Part shown: positions 7,429 through 16,948 of the stretch, piece after piece
How positions within the stretch are numbered: position 1 is the first letter of the stretch
Layout of the letters: each line of letters starts with the position of its first letter
Assembly: GCA_027062365.1 (NCBI GenBank)
Contig: JAMOTK010000036.1
Location: 1-36,224 of the forward strand
Source: Sulfurovum sp.
GTDB lineage: Bacteria; Campylobacterota; Campylobacteria; Campylobacterales; Sulfurovaceae
Direction of reading: 5' to 3'
DNA: 36,224 bases
Notes under the pieces: model-generated
The model's input: the letters and a program-made list of their open reading frames with translations, nothing else
Told to the model about the DNA's origin: nothing
The model's database searches: none
Program-made: the position numbers and the translations under genes

Positions 7429-10400
7429 ATGCAAGATTTATTTACTTCATTTAAAGACAATTGTGGGTTTGGTTTGTTAGCGTCTATTGACAATACGCCT
7501 TCACATAGAAACCTAGAAGATGCTGTGACATCTTTATCACGTATGATGCATAGAGGGGCAGTAGCAGCCGATGGTAAGACAGGAGATGGAGCAGGTCTTT
7601 TACTCTCTTTACCTAAAACATTTTTTGAAAAAGTTGCCAAAGAAGATGGTATAGAATTGCCTTTATCCTATGCTGTAGCTATGGTATTTTCCCAAAATGA
7701 ATCAGATTTTGATGTCATTACTAAAATATGTAATCAAAATGATTTAGAAGTAGTGTATACACGTGTTGTACCAGTAGATACAAAAGCTCTTGGAGAACAA
7801 GCATTGGCATCTCTACCGATGATTAAACAAGTTTTTGTCAGACCCAAAGGTGTGGTGGCATCAGAACGTTTTGAAGCATTGGTGTATCTTTCTCGTAAAG
7901 AGATAGAGTTTGAACTCTTGGATGATAGTGACTTTTATATCCCTTCTTTTTCGAGTTCAGTAGTCTCGTATAAAGGGCTTGTGATGCCTACACATATTAA
8001 GGAATTTTATACAGACCTTGGCAAAGATAGTTTTGAAATTTCTTTTTGTCTTTTTCATCAACGATTTTCTACCAATACCTTACCTCAATGGAAATTGGCA
8101 CAACCTTTTAGAATGATTGCGCATAATGGAGAGATAAATTCTGTTACGGCAAATAGATTTAATGTCAAAGCCAAAATGGCAGCAGTACAATCAGAAGTAT
8201 TTTCTGATGATGAAATGAAAAGACTTATTAATGTGATTCAAGATGACATGTCTGATTCTGCATCTTTAGATAACTTTATGGAATTTTTACAAATTAATGG
8301 TATGGACTTTTTTAAAGCAGCACGTTCTTTGGTACCTGCTCCTTGGCATAATGCCCCTCACATGGATACAGATTTGAGAGCTTTTTATGAGTATGCAAGT
8401 ACCTGTTTTGAGCCTTGGGATGGTCCTGCTGCTGTGAGTATGACCGATGGGCGTTATATCGGTTGTGTGATTGATAGAAATGGGTTAAGACCTTCTAAAT
8501 ATATTAGAACCACAGACAATAGACTGCTTATCTCTTCGGAATATGGTGTACTTGAAATTCCAGAAGATGAGATAGTCGAACGTGGAAGACTACAATCTGG
8601 TGAAATGATGGGGATTGACTTGAAATTTGGAAAAGTCCTCACAAGCAATGACATTGACAATTATCTCAAAAAAATTCACCCTTATGATAAGTGGTTATCT
8701 GCCAATATGGATTATTTACAAGAACATGTTCCCAATGCTTCTGTAGAAAAATGTTCTATAGATCACAAAAATATGGAAGAGAGACAGCGTTACTTTAACA
8801 TTACTTTAGAGGTCATTAGAGAGGTCATCAAGCCTATGATTGCTGAAGGTAAAGAGACAACTGGAGCGATGGGAGATGATACCCCTATCTCTGCTTTTTC
8901 TACAGAACAGCGTAATTTTACAGATTTCTTTAAGCAAAAATTTGCCCAAGTTACCAATCCTCCGATTGACCCAATTAGAGAAAAAACAGTCATGAGTCTC
9001 AATACTGGTTTTGGAGAAATGCAAAATATTCTTTCAGATGGTGCAGACCATGCCAAACGTTTGAAAACAGTCTTACCTATCATGTCAGCAGAAAAATTTT
9101 GTATCTTACAAGAGTTTGGAGACCCTAAAAGTGACAAATACGATGCAATTTATAAAACAGGAAAATATAGCACTGTCTATGTCAATGATTTAGAAAAAAG
9201 TCTCAAAACATTGGTCGATACGATTATCGTAGATGTAAGAGACCATGGGGTAAGAACCATTATCTTAGATGATAGAGGCTTAGACAATAGCAATAAAGTA
9301 CTTCCTATGTTGATGCTTGTAGGGCGTTTGAGTCAAGAACTTCTAAATCATAAACTTAGACATCTCTCTTCTATTTTGGCAGTCACAGGAGAGGTATTTG
9401 ACCCTCATTCTGCTGCATGTATGATAGGATATGGTGCTACGGCGATTTATCCTTATTTACTTTACTATACAGTCCAACAGTTAGAAGAAGGTTCTTTGGC
9501 AATGAAATCCACACTCAAACGATTTAGACGTGCGATGGGTGCAGGATTGATGAAAATTATGTCCAAAATGGGTATTGCTACTATTTCTTCTTATAGAAAC
9601 TCTAGTTTATTTGATGTGATTGGTTTGGATAAACTAATTGTATCTGATTGTTTTTCAGAATCAGAATCTTTTTTACATGGTTTAAGTTATAGTGATATTG
9701 ATATGAGACTTAACAGTAACCATCAACGTGCCTTCACTTCAGACTTTGATGGCAAAAAAAATACACTGTATAAAGGTGGATATTATAAATACAAAAGAGG
9801 AGAAGAGTTTCATGACTTCTCTCGCCCAACGATTACAGCTATTCAAAAATCAGCAGAGAGTGGAGATAAAGAAGACTACGCAGAAGTAAAAAAGCTTGTG
9901 AATGAAAGAGATAAAAAGTTTATTAGAGATTTTTATGAGCTTGACTCAAACAAAGAGGCTATCTCTATTGACGAGGTAGAACCTTTGTCAAATATCTTCA
10001 AGCGTTTCTCAACAGCAGCGATGTCTATGGGTTCTATCTCACAAGAAGCCCATGAGACGTTAGCAGTAGCCATGAATAGATTGGGTGGAAAATCAAACTC
10101 AGGTGAGGGTGGAGAAGACCCTGTACGCTATGGTACAGAGAAAAACTCTTCTATCAAACAAGTAGCTTCTGGACGTTTTGGTGTCACCCCTGAGTATTTA
10201 CGCTCAGCTACAGAGATACAAATCAAAGTTGCACAAGGGGCAAAACCAGGGGAGGGGGGGCAACTCCCTGGCTCTAAAGTCTCGCCACTGATTGCTAAAC
10301 TTAGATTTACCAAACCAGGGGTCACGCTTATCTCTCCACCTCCTCATCATGATATTTACTCTATTGAGGACTTGGCACAGCTTATTTTTGATTTAAAACA

Positions 10401-11844
10401 AATCAATCCTAATGCAAGAATAGCCGTGAAACTAGTCTCTACAGCAGGAGTAGGGACTATCGCAGCAGGTGTAGCAAAAGCCTATGCGGATAAGATTATC
10501 ATCTCTGGTGCAGATGGTGGAACGGGTGCAGCCCCTATTGGTTCTATTCGTTTCGCAGGAAATCCTTGGGAACTTGGACTCATTGAAGCACATAATGCTC
10601 TCAAAGCCAACAACCTAAGAGGACAAGTGAGCCTAGAGACAGACGGTGGACTCAAAACAGGTCTTGATGTAGTCAAAGCTGCTATCTTGGGTGCAGAAGA
10701 GTATGCCTTTGGTACGGGTGCATTGGTGATTGTGGGTTGTATTATGCTTAGAGTGTGTCATCTAAACACTTGTGGTGTGGGTGTGGCAACACAAGATGAG
10801 CATCTTCGTAAACGTTTCTCTGGAAATGTTGAAAAAGTGATGAATTACTTTACCTTAGTTGCACAAGATGTACGTGAGATTTTGGCTTCTTTGGGCTATG
10901 CTTCTTTGGAAGAAATTGTAGGACAAAATCATTTACTTAAAGTTATTGACGATGAATTTGCACAAAAGTTTAACTTTGAAGAGATGCTTTATAAGATAGA
11001 AGGTGTCAATACCTGTCAAGTAGAATCTAATGAACCTTATGACAAAAATGAGTATGAACAAGCACTTGTAAAAGAACTTATGGCTACGATTGAAGACCCT
11101 TCAACCCCTATTGTGTTGGATAAAGAAATCTCTAACCTAAACAGAAGTTTTGCTACAAGAATTTCTGGTGAAATTGCTTCACGTTATGGTAATACTGGTT
11201 TGCCAGAAGATACTATTACACTCAATATGAGAGGAACAGCAGGACAATCTTTGGGTGCATTTATGTCCCAAGGAATTAGCATCAATATTGATGGAGCAGG
11301 AAACGATTATATCGGTAAAGGTATGAATGGTGGACGTATTGTTATTTCAGCCCAAAAAGCAGGTGCAGAGTTTGCTTTAGGTGGAAATACTTGTCTTTAT
11401 GGAGCAACAGGAGGCACACTGTATGTCCATGGTCAAGTAGGTGAGCGTTTTGCTGTGCGTAACTCTGGGGCTACTACGGTCGTTGAGGGTACGGGTGATA
11501 ATCCTTGTGAATATATGACAGGTGGAATGGTGGCTATTTTGGGTCATACAGGTGTAAACTTTGGTGCAGGAATGACAGGAGGAAAAGCCTTTGTCTATGA
11601 TATTGAGGGAGGATTTTACGAAAAAGTAAACCCAGAACTTGTTGAAGCACTTCGTATTGATACCGATGAATGGGATACAGAAATGTTTGAACTTAAAGCC
11701 CTTCTTCGAGATTATGTAGCCAAAACAGCATCTAAAAGAGCCACATATATCTTAGAAAATTGGCGAACAGAGGTACGAAAATTTTGGATGGTTGCACCTC
11801 GTGGTGTAAAGCCAACGATTGAGCTTGACAAAAAAGGTGAGTAA
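7429..11844 (+). CDS. gltB: Glutamate synthase large subunit
   Basis: GOGAT large subunit: it transfers the glutamine amide nitrogen to 2-oxoglutarate to make glutamate. Length 1471 is normal. An 11-residue propeptide precedes the nucleophile Cys12 (DNCGFGLL), followed by the class II amidotransferase domain with MMHRGAVAADGKTGDGAG. FHQRFSTNTLPQW and AHNGEINSV are further glutaminase motifs. The synthase barrel includes SNSGEGGEDP and GAKPGEGGQLPG. The [3Fe-4S] ligands are C1104, C1110 and C1115 (CIMLRVCHLNTC). The C-terminal GXGXG beta-helix includes GGRIVIS and FAVRNSGATTVVEGTG. The electron-donating small subunit GltD is not in this window. AAAAGG lies just upstream of the ATG. The IMPase-family gene starts 1 base after the stop. 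Confidence 0.97.
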   Translation: MQDLFTSFKDNCGFGLLASIDNTPSHRNLEDAVTSLSRMMHRGAVAADGKTGDGAGLLLSLPKTFFEKVAKEDGIELPLSYAVAMVFSQNESDFDVITKICNQNDLEVVYTRVVPVDTKALGEQALASLPMIKQVFVRPKGVVASERFEALVYLSRKEIEFELLDDSDFYIPSFSSSVVSYKGLVMPTHIKEFYTDLGKDSFEISFCLFHQRFSTNTLPQWKLAQPFRMIAHNGEINSVTANRFNVKAKMAAVQSEVFSDDEMKRLINVIQDDMSDSASLDNFMEFLQINGMDFFKAARSLVPAPWHNAPHMDTDLRAFYEYASTCFEPWDGPAAVSMTDGRYIGCVIDRNGLRPSKYIRTTDNRLLISSEYGVLEIPEDEIVERGRLQSGEMMGIDLKFGKVLTSNDIDNYLKKIHPYDKWLSANMDYLQEHVPNASVEKCSIDHKNMEERQRYFNITLEVIREVIKPMIAEGKETTGAMGDDTPISAFSTEQRNFTDFFKQKFAQVTNPPIDPIREKTVMSLNTGFGEMQNILSDGADHAKRLKTVLPIMSAEKFCILQEFGDPKSDKYDAIYKTGKYSTVYVNDLEKSLKTLVDTIIVDVRDHGVRTIILDDRGLDNSNKVLPMLMLVGRLSQELLNHKLRHLSSILAVTGEVFDPHSAACMIGYGATAIYPYLLYYTVQQLEEGSLAMKSTLKRFRRAMGAGLMKIMSKMGIATISSYRNSSLFDVIGLDKLIVSDCFSESESFLHGLSYSDIDMRLNSNHQRAFTSDFDGKKNTLYKGGYYKYKRGEEFHDFSRPTITAIQKSAESGDKEDYAEVKKLVNERDKKFIRDFYELDSNKEAISIDEVEPLSNIFKRFSTAAMSMGSISQEAHETLAVAMNRLGGKSNSGEGGEDPVRYGTEKNSSIKQVASGRFGVTPEYLRSATEIQIKVAQGAKPGEGGQLPGSKVSPLIAKLRFTKPGVTLISPPPHHDIYSIEDLAQLIFDLKQINPNARIAVKLVSTAGVGTIAAGVAKAYADKIIISGADGGTGAAPIGSIRFAGNPWELGLIEAHNALKANNLRGQVSLETDGGLKTGLDVVKAAILGAEEYAFGTGALVIVGCIMLRVCHLNTCGVGVATQDEHLRKRFSGNVEKVMNYFTLVAQDVREILASLGYASLEEIVGQNHLLKVIDDEFAQKFNFEEMLYKIEGVNTCQVESNEPYDKNEYEQALVKELMATIEDPSTPIVLDKEISNLNRSFATRISGEIASRYGNTGLPEDTITLNMRGTAGQSLGAFMSQGISINIDGAGNDYIGKGMNGGRIVISAQKAGAEFALGGNTCLYGATGGTLYVHGQVGERFAVRNSGATTVVEGTGDNPCEYMTGGMVAILGHTGVNFGAGMTGGKAFVYDIEGGFYEKVNPELVEALRIDTDEWDTEMFELKALLRDYVAKTASKRATYILENWRTEVRKFWMVAPRGVKPTIELDKKGE

Positions 11845-11845
11845 C

Positions 11846-12571
11846 ATGACAAAATTTATACAAGCATGTATCGATGCCAATGAAGAGATAGCATTGGCAC
11901 TTAAAGGAAATTTTGACCCTACTTGGTTTGAAAAAACAAAAGTGGGTGCAGGAGGAGATGTATCTTCTAAGCTAGACTTAATGGCAGAATCTATCTTTGT
12001 CAAACACTTAGGTTCTTTTGGACAGATAGAATCCGAAGAGTCTGGTATCATCGGTGAGGGTAAGGTCAAGATTATTATAGACCCTATTGATGGCTCATCT
12101 AATGCACTTTCACTCTTTCCTTATTATGGTACATCTGTAGCCAAAGTCAATGCTGAGGGTATCTTAGATGAAGCAATGGTTGTCAATCTTGCCAATGGTG
12201 ACGTTTTTTTAACCTCTCCAGATAAAGGTGTCAGACAAGGTAAACTTTTTAGCAATCATTTTCATCTACCCCATAGAGTAGAAAATGCTGAAATAGGACT
12301 GTTTGAAAAAGCCTATAGTAATCCAAAACTTGTAGCATTATTTAGTGAAGCCAATCTAAAATTTAGAGCACCTGGTGCTGTAGCACTTTCATTGGCGTAT
12401 GCCTATTCTGTGAACTATGTTGTCTTTATGGGAACGTTTCGTATTTATGATTTTGCCGCAGGTTTAGCACTTTGTGAAGGGCTTGAAGTCATTGTTGAAG
12501 AGGATTATGTTATAGTATCAAAAGATAAACTTATAGCACAAAAACTAGAAGAACTAATAAAACAATTATAA
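11846..12571 (+). CDS. Inositol monophosphatase family phosphatase (SuhB/CysQ-like)
   Basis: A Mg-dependent sugar- or nucleotide-phosphatase of 241 residues. Metal-site motifs are present in order: ESEESGIIGEG (first acidic pair), DPIDGSSNALSLFPYYGTS (the DPxDG(S/T) signature), and near the C-terminus RIYDFAAGLALCEG, the counterpart of the family WDxAAG motif with D retained. The substrate could be inositol phosphate, fructose-1,6-bisphosphate or PAP; the sequence does not decide. The ATG at 11846 was chosen because AAAAAGGTGAG precedes it. An upstream in-frame start at 11819 would lie within gltB. In Campylobacter a related gene sits next to accD, and accD follows here by 16 bases, so the pair is conserved. 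Confidence 0.85.
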   Translation: MTKFIQACIDANEEIALALKGNFDPTWFEKTKVGAGGDVSSKLDLMAESIFVKHLGSFGQIESEESGIIGEGKVKIIIDPIDGSSNALSLFPYYGTSVAKVNAEGILDEAMVVNLANGDVFLTSPDKGVRQGKLFSNHFHLPHRVENAEIGLFEKAYSNPKLVALFSEANLKFRAPGAVALSLAYAYSVNYVVFMGTFRIYDFAAGLALCEGLEVIVEEDYVIVSKDKLIAQKLEELIKQL

Positions 12572-12587
12572 GATACAGGAGTAGAAA

Positions 12588-13493
12588 ATGTTTGGAAATT
12601 TATTTAAAAAAGATGAAGTGGTACATGAGACACCCAATCAGTGGATAAAATGTCCAAAATGTACTTCATTGATGTACTACAAAGAAGTAGAAGTACAACA
12701 AAATGTATGTCCCAAATGTAACCATCATTTTCGTATTAATGCAGAAAAACGTATCGCCTCTATTGTGGATGAAGGTTCATTTGTAGAAATGGATGATAAT
12801 TTAGCTCCTGTAGACCCATTAAAATTTTCGGACAAAAAATCATATAAAAAACGTATCGAAGAAGCCAAAGCCAAAACAGGTAAAACCTCTTCTGTTATGA
12901 GTGGTTCATGTACTATAGATGGACTTGATATTGAGATAGTTGTCTTTGATTTTGCTTTTATGGGTGGAAGCTTAGGGTCAGTAGAGGGTGAAAAAATCGT
13001 GCGTGGTATCACACGAGCGATAAAAAAAGAGTGTGGTTTCATCATCGTTTCTGCCTCAGGTGGTGCAAGAATGCAAGAGAGTACCTACTCACTCTTACAA
13101 ATGTCCAAAACATCAGCAGCACTCAATAGATTACATCATAAAGGTTTGCCGTTTATCTCTATCCTCACAGACCCTACTATGGGAGGAGTATCGGCTTCAT
13201 TTGCCATGCTAGGAGATATTATCATGGCAGAACCAGGGGCATTGATAGGCTTTGCAGGACAAAGGGTTATTAAACAAACTGTTGGTGTAGATTTACCAGA
13301 GGGCTTTCAGCGTTCAGAGTTTTTACTGGAACATGGTCTGATAGATATGATAGTAGACCGTGAAAATATACGTGAAACTTTAGCAGGACTTTTTAAGCTT
13401 TTCAAAAAAGAAAAGAAAGTCATTGAGGTAGAAAAAGTACAAGAAGATGTACAAGAAAACGAAGAAGTGTTAGAAGAGACTATAGAAGCATAG
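12588..13493 (+). CDS. accD: Acetyl-CoA carboxylase carboxyltransferase subunit beta
   Basis: Catalyses carboxyl transfer from carboxybiotin to acetyl-CoA with AccA, the first committed step of fatty-acid synthesis. The N-terminal zinc ribbon is C22, C25, C41, C44 (KCPKC and VCPKC). The crotonase-fold carboxyltransferase domain follows, with FMGGSLGSVEGEKI, SASGGARMQES and LTDPTMGGVSASFAMLGD, then EPGALIGFAGQRVI. Length 301 is slightly above average because of an acidic tail rich in E, V and Q (last 25 residues), a low-complexity extension. AGGAG upstream of the ATG is a good ribosome site. accA is not in this window. Confidence 0.96.
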   Translation: MFGNLFKKDEVVHETPNQWIKCPKCTSLMYYKEVEVQQNVCPKCNHHFRINAEKRIASIVDEGSFVEMDDNLAPVDPLKFSDKKSYKKRIEEAKAKTGKTSSVMSGSCTIDGLDIEIVVFDFAFMGGSLGSVEGEKIVRGITRAIKKECGFIIVSASGGARMQESTYSLLQMSKTSAALNRLHHKGLPFISILTDPTMGGVSASFAMLGDIIMAEPGALIGFAGQRVIKQTVGVDLPEGFQRSEFLLEHGLIDMIVDRENIRETLAGLFKLFKKEKKVIEVEKVQEDVQENEEVLEETIEA

Positions 13494-13541
13494 TCTGTAT
13501 TTATTAAAATAATTTATATACGATAAAATCCATAGAACTAC

Positions 13542-13570
13542 TTGACATTTAAAATATTTTTGGTTAGAAT
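13542..13570 (+). promoter_or_regulatory. Sigma70 promoter of the DUF4395-Rrf2-metY operon
   Basis: TTGACA at 13542-13547 and TAGAAT at 13565-13570 are separated by exactly 17 bases, with a T-rich TTTTTGG just before the -10. A short AT-rich inverted repeat (ATATA-T-TATAT, about 13577-13587) lies around the expected start site. It could be an Rrf2 operator, though in AT-rich DNA this is weak evidence. Confidence 0.75.
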
Positions 13571-13600
13571 ACTATTCATATATTATATCGAAGGAATATC

Positions 13601-14056
13601 ATGGCTCAGGCATGTCCTATATCTTTTAGAAGAGTTGATTCAAATATCGCAAGAGGTATCTCTTCTCTTGTTGTATTGTTTACACTGTTACTTATCATTA
13701 CGCAAAACAGTATGTTTGCACTTATTTTACTTTTTGATTTTGTGATGAGGACATTGCGTTATACACATCTTAGTCCTTTTTATACTATCAGTAAATTTAT
13801 ACTCACAGGGTGGGGTGTTGCACCTAATCTATGTGATGAATCTCCTAAGCGATTTGCACTTTATTTAGGTTTGGTTATATCACTTTTATTGCTTGTCTTT
13901 TATATGTCAAATTTTATTTTACTTGCAACGATTATTTCTATTGTCTTATTGTTTTGTGCATTACTCGAAAGTTTATTTGATTTTTGTATAGGATGTAAGA
14001 TATATTATGCCATTCAAATGGGAAAAGGTTTTTTTAACAATGGTCGGAATATCTAA
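13601..14056 (+). CDS. DUF4395 family membrane protein
   Basis: A 151-residue integral membrane protein, good match to DUF4395. The N-terminal ACPISFRRVDSNIARG is the family opening, with a conserved cysteine (C5) and asparagine. It continues with helices near 21-48 and 86-122. PFYTISKFI and a C-terminal C129-x2-C132 (DFCIGCKIYY) are also typical. The cysteines suggest a thiol redox or sulfur-carrier role at the membrane, but the family has no established function. GAAGGAA precedes the ATG. It is the first gene after a strong promoter and its end overlaps the Rrf2 start by 17 bases, so the two are co-transcribed. Confidence 0.8.
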   Translation: MAQACPISFRRVDSNIARGISSLVVLFTLLLIITQNSMFALILLFDFVMRTLRYTHLSPFYTISKFILTGWGVAPNLCDESPKRFALYLGLVISLLLLVFYMSNFILLATIISIVLLFCALLESLFDFCIGCKIYYAIQMGKGFFNNGRNI

Positions 14057-14453
14057 TAAAACAATTTATGCGTTAGCAGCACTTCAAGAGCTGGGGAATA
14101 TAGATGAAAAGTCTGTATTAAAGATAAAAAATATTGCATCCAATGCAAATATCCCTCAAAACTTTTTAGAACAAATCTTATTGGAACTCAAAAAACAAGG
14201 ATTACTCATCAGCATCAAGGGTGCGTATGGTGGGTATAAACTTGCACGACCTCTCAAAGATATTACACTTAAAGATGTTGTAGTAGTTTTGGAATCAGAT
14301 ATATTTTCTGATATTGCACAAGCAGACAATCCTGCACTTAAACTTTTTTGGGAAGATATAAAAGACAATGTTTCTAAAGTTTTTGAGATACCTCTTTCAG
14401 AATTAAAAAATTATGAATTAAAAGCAACACAAACACTTAATTATTCAATATAG
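14040..14453 (+). CDS. Rrf2 family transcriptional regulator without Fe-S cysteines
   Basis: A 137-residue winged-helix regulator. The Rrf2 pattern is clear: ISNKTIYALAALQELG, then a recognition region with IKNIASNANIPQNFLEQILLELKKQGLL, and the wing KGAYGGYKLARP. The C-terminal part has no cysteine at all, so it cannot bind an IscR/NsrR-type iron-sulfur cluster through Cys ligands. Cysteine-free Rrf2 proteins include CymR, which controls sulfur-amino-acid genes by binding cysteine synthase. Here the next gene is a MetY-like enzyme, so a sulfur-status sensor is a reasonable inference. ATG at 14040 gives the usual Rrf2 N-terminus; the in-frame ATG at 14007 lies within the DUF4395 gene and adds an atypical leader. 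Confidence 0.85.
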   Translation: MVGISNKTIYALAALQELGNIDEKSVLKIKNIASNANIPQNFLEQILLELKKQGLLISIKGAYGGYKLARPLKDITLKDVVVVLESDIFSDIAQADNPALKLFWEDIKDNVSKVFEIPLSELKNYELKATQTLNYSI

Positions 14454-14464
14454 GAAATACTAAG

Positions 14465-15724
14465 ATGCATGAGCCAATAGATTTTGACTACTTTAACACA
14501 CAGCTGGTACATAATGTCGGCTCACGTGTAGGTGCTATCGCTCCTACTATCACTCCTTCAGCAGCTTTTGGATACCAAGATGCCCAAGAAGCAGAAGGTA
14601 TCTTTTCGGCTACTGTCAATAAGCCTCTTTATGCTAGAGTAGGCAACCCAAGCAATGCCAAGCTAGAAAAGATTGTGACCGATTTTGAAGGGGGCTTTGG
14701 GGCGATTGCTACGTCTTCTGGTATGGGTGCTATCTCTATGGTGTGTACAGCATTTCTCAACGCTGGAGATGAGATACTTTGTATTGGTGGATTTTTTGGT
14801 GGGACGTACTCCTTGGTCAATGAAACATTGGCACGTTTTGCGATACGCAATAGCTTTTGTACCGTAGATGATTTTGCTCATATTGAAGCCACACTAAAAC
14901 GTGGTGTCAAGATGGTGATGTTTGAATCGGTAGGAAACCCTAGCCTTACGCTTCCTGATATACAAAGAATTATAGACTTATGTAATCAGTATGAAACGGT
15001 GGTAATGATAGACAATACCCCAACACCTTTACTCATACGCCCTTTGATGATGGGTGCAGATATAGTAGTACATTCTAGTACCAAAAATATGTCTGGACAC
15101 TCTTCGGCTTTAGGGGGTGTTGCAGTTTTTCGAGCTGTCAAAGAAGAAGGAGAGAAGCTTCTCAATGAAAAATATAGTGATTTACATAAAATAGTCAAAA
15201 AAATGGGCAAAAAAGCATTTATTCCTATCTGTAAAAAAAGAGCCTTGCGTGACTATGGCATGACAGCCAATGCTTTTGGCTCATTTATGACCATGATAGG
15301 ACTAGAAACCTTATCACTTAGGGTAGAACGTGTCAATCAAAGTGTGGCTAAAGTAGCATCTATTTTAGATACAGAACTTCCTAATGGGGTCAGTGTCAAT
15401 CATCCCTCTTTGGCTTCAAGTCCTGATAATGCACGGTATCTTTCTGATTTTGCTCAAGGATGTGGTCCTTTACTGAGCATTGACTGTGGTACAAAAGAAC
15501 GTGCTTTTGTCTTTTTGAATGCCCTCAAATTGGTTATACTCACGGCAAATATTGGAGACAATAGAAGTCTCGCTCTACACATGACAAGTACGATTTATTC
15601 TGATTTTGATGTGGATGCACGTAGGTTTTTGGGTGTGCATGAGGGGCTAATTCGGGTATCTATTGGGTTAGAAGACCCTAAAAGCATCGCCGAAGACTTT
15701 TTACAAGCAGCCCGTAATCTCTAA
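14465..15724 (+). CDS. Cys/Met metabolism PLP enzyme, O-acetylhomoserine sulfhydrylase-like
   Basis: A fold-type I PLP enzyme of 419 residues. The PLP lysine is K207 in VVHSSTKNMSGHSSALGG, the trans-sulfuration family signature. YARVGNPSNAKLE near residue 56 is the partner-subunit motif, SSGMGAI binds the phosphate, and MIDNT holds the pyridine-contacting aspartate. C-terminal IRVSIGLEDP is the substrate-carboxylate site. The best guess is O-acetylhomoserine aminocarboxypropyltransferase (MetY), which makes homocysteine from sulfide. Cystathionine gamma-synthase or a lyase remain possible. AGGAAATACTAAG is the ribosome site. It is 11 bases behind the Rrf2 gene and likely a target of that regulator. 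Confidence 0.8.
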   Translation: MHEPIDFDYFNTQLVHNVGSRVGAIAPTITPSAAFGYQDAQEAEGIFSATVNKPLYARVGNPSNAKLEKIVTDFEGGFGAIATSSGMGAISMVCTAFLNAGDEILCIGGFFGGTYSLVNETLARFAIRNSFCTVDDFAHIEATLKRGVKMVMFESVGNPSLTLPDIQRIIDLCNQYETVVMIDNTPTPLLIRPLMMGADIVVHSSTKNMSGHSSALGGVAVFRAVKEEGEKLLNEKYSDLHKIVKKMGKKAFIPICKKRALRDYGMTANAFGSFMTMIGLETLSLRVERVNQSVAKVASILDTELPNGVSVNHPSLASSPDNARYLSDFAQGCGPLLSIDCGTKERAFVFLNALKLVILTANIGDNRSLALHMTSTIYSDFDVDARRFLGVHEGLIRVSIGLEDPKSIAEDFLQAARNL

Positions 15725-15736
15725 GATTTTTTCTTA

Positions 15737-16948
15737 ATGTCTTATTTTATTGTCTTTGTTGTCTTTTTTACTACACTTTTTGCAGGGGGTAGTAAAGAGG
15801 GATTAGCCTATATCAATAGCCTTCGTACACATGCAGGTCTTATCCCTTTTCATACAAACAGTATACTCACTAAAACAGCCAAATCGCATGCCAAATATCT
15901 CATACGAAATCAAAAAATGGGGCATTTCCAAAAAAAAGGCAAATCAGCGTATAGTGGCAAAACACCGAGCCAACGTGCTACCCATTTTGGCTATGCCTCT
16001 TCTATCGTTATGGAAAATATCTCTATCAATACAAGAAATCAAAAACATGCGATAGACAATCTTTTCTCAGCTATCTATCATCGTTTTACTTTTTTGAATC
16101 TAATAAGCAATCAAATAGGCATGAGTCACTCTATAACAAAGAAAAGAACAAAGGTGAAATCTGCCTATGTCTATAACTTAGGGTCTTCTAAACTCTCTAC
16201 ACTGTGTAAAAGAAACTTTACTTTAAAAAGTGGCAGATATTATATGAAAGATGTATGTAAAAAATCTAATAAAATGATACCTCTTTCCCTTTTTGATGCA
16301 AAAAAAGAAGAAATACAACGAAAAAATGCAAAAATAATCCTCTACCCCTATCAAGGACAAAAAAATATTTGGCCTGCGTTTTATAATGAATCACCAGACC
16401 CACTACCTCGATATAAAGTAAGTGGATTTCCTATCTCTGTACAGTGTAACCCTGCGTACTACAAAAAAGTACAGTTAAAATCATTTCGTTTATATGATGA
16501 AACCACAGGTAAAGAGATAAAAAAAACCAAGATACTCCATGCCAAAAATGACCCACATCATCTCATCAAAAAGCTAGATTTTGCCCTTATGCCTTTGGCT
16601 AGATTGTCATTTTCTCATACCTATAGAGCTGTGTTCAAAGCCAAAGCAGATGGGGTAAGTATCAAAAAAAGTTGGAAATTTAGCACCACTGTACCCAAAG
16701 AAAAACTCTATAGAATAGCTAAAAATCATAGCACAATCAACGTACGTTCAGGAAGTACAATTTTAGTCTATATCGTACCAAACAATCGCCGAGATATTAT
16801 CACATCATACAGCACCAAAGCAGGGCTAAAAGCCATTTTTATGGATAGAAATACACTCAAAATTACCATCCCAAAACAAAGATTAAGCAGTCATCTCAAA
16901 ATAACATTCTCAAATAAAAAGAGCTTGACTTTAAAGATAAATCCTTAG
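15737..16948 (+). CDS. CAP-domain secreted protein
   Basis: A 403-residue exported protein. Residues 1-17 form a signal peptide (FIVFVVFFTTLFA then GG). A CAP/SCP-PR1 domain spans about 20-150: YINSLRTHAGLIPF, then LTKTAKSHAKYL with the first histidine, GHFQKKG, the segment TPSQRATHFGY, and VMENIS with the acidic position. Bacterial CAP proteins are usually secreted and of unclear function. The region from about 190 to the end is basic and beta-rich, probably an Ig-like or wall/polymer-binding module, which I do not recognise. No good Shine-Dalgarno is seen before the ATG. Its stop overlaps the end of the convergent deaminase gene by 4 bases. Confidence 0.75.
   Translation: MSYFIVFVVFFTTLFAGGSKEGLAYINSLRTHAGLIPFHTNSILTKTAKSHAKYLIRNQKMGHFQKKGKSAYSGKTPSQRATHFGYASSIVMENISINTRNQKHAIDNLFSAIYHRFTFLNLISNQIGMSHSITKKRTKVKSAYVYNLGSSKLSTLCKRNFTLKSGRYYMKDVCKKSNKMIPLSLFDAKKEEIQRKNAKIILYPYQGQKNIWPAFYNESPDPLPRYKVSGFPISVQCNPAYYKKVQLKSFRLYDETTGKEIKKTKILHAKNDPHHLIKKLDFALMPLARLSFSHTYRAVFKAKADGVSIKKSWKFSTTVPKEKLYRIAKNHSTINVRSGSTILVYIVPNNRRDIITSYSTKAGLKAIFMDRNTLKITIPKQRLSSHLKITFSNKKSLTLKINP

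Noticed and set aside
10254-10260. Run of seven G in gltB, possible phase-variable tract
   Set aside because: It encodes the invariant GEGGQLPG motif, so it is explained by codon choice. Phase-variable tracts in this phylum are longer and sit in surface genes.
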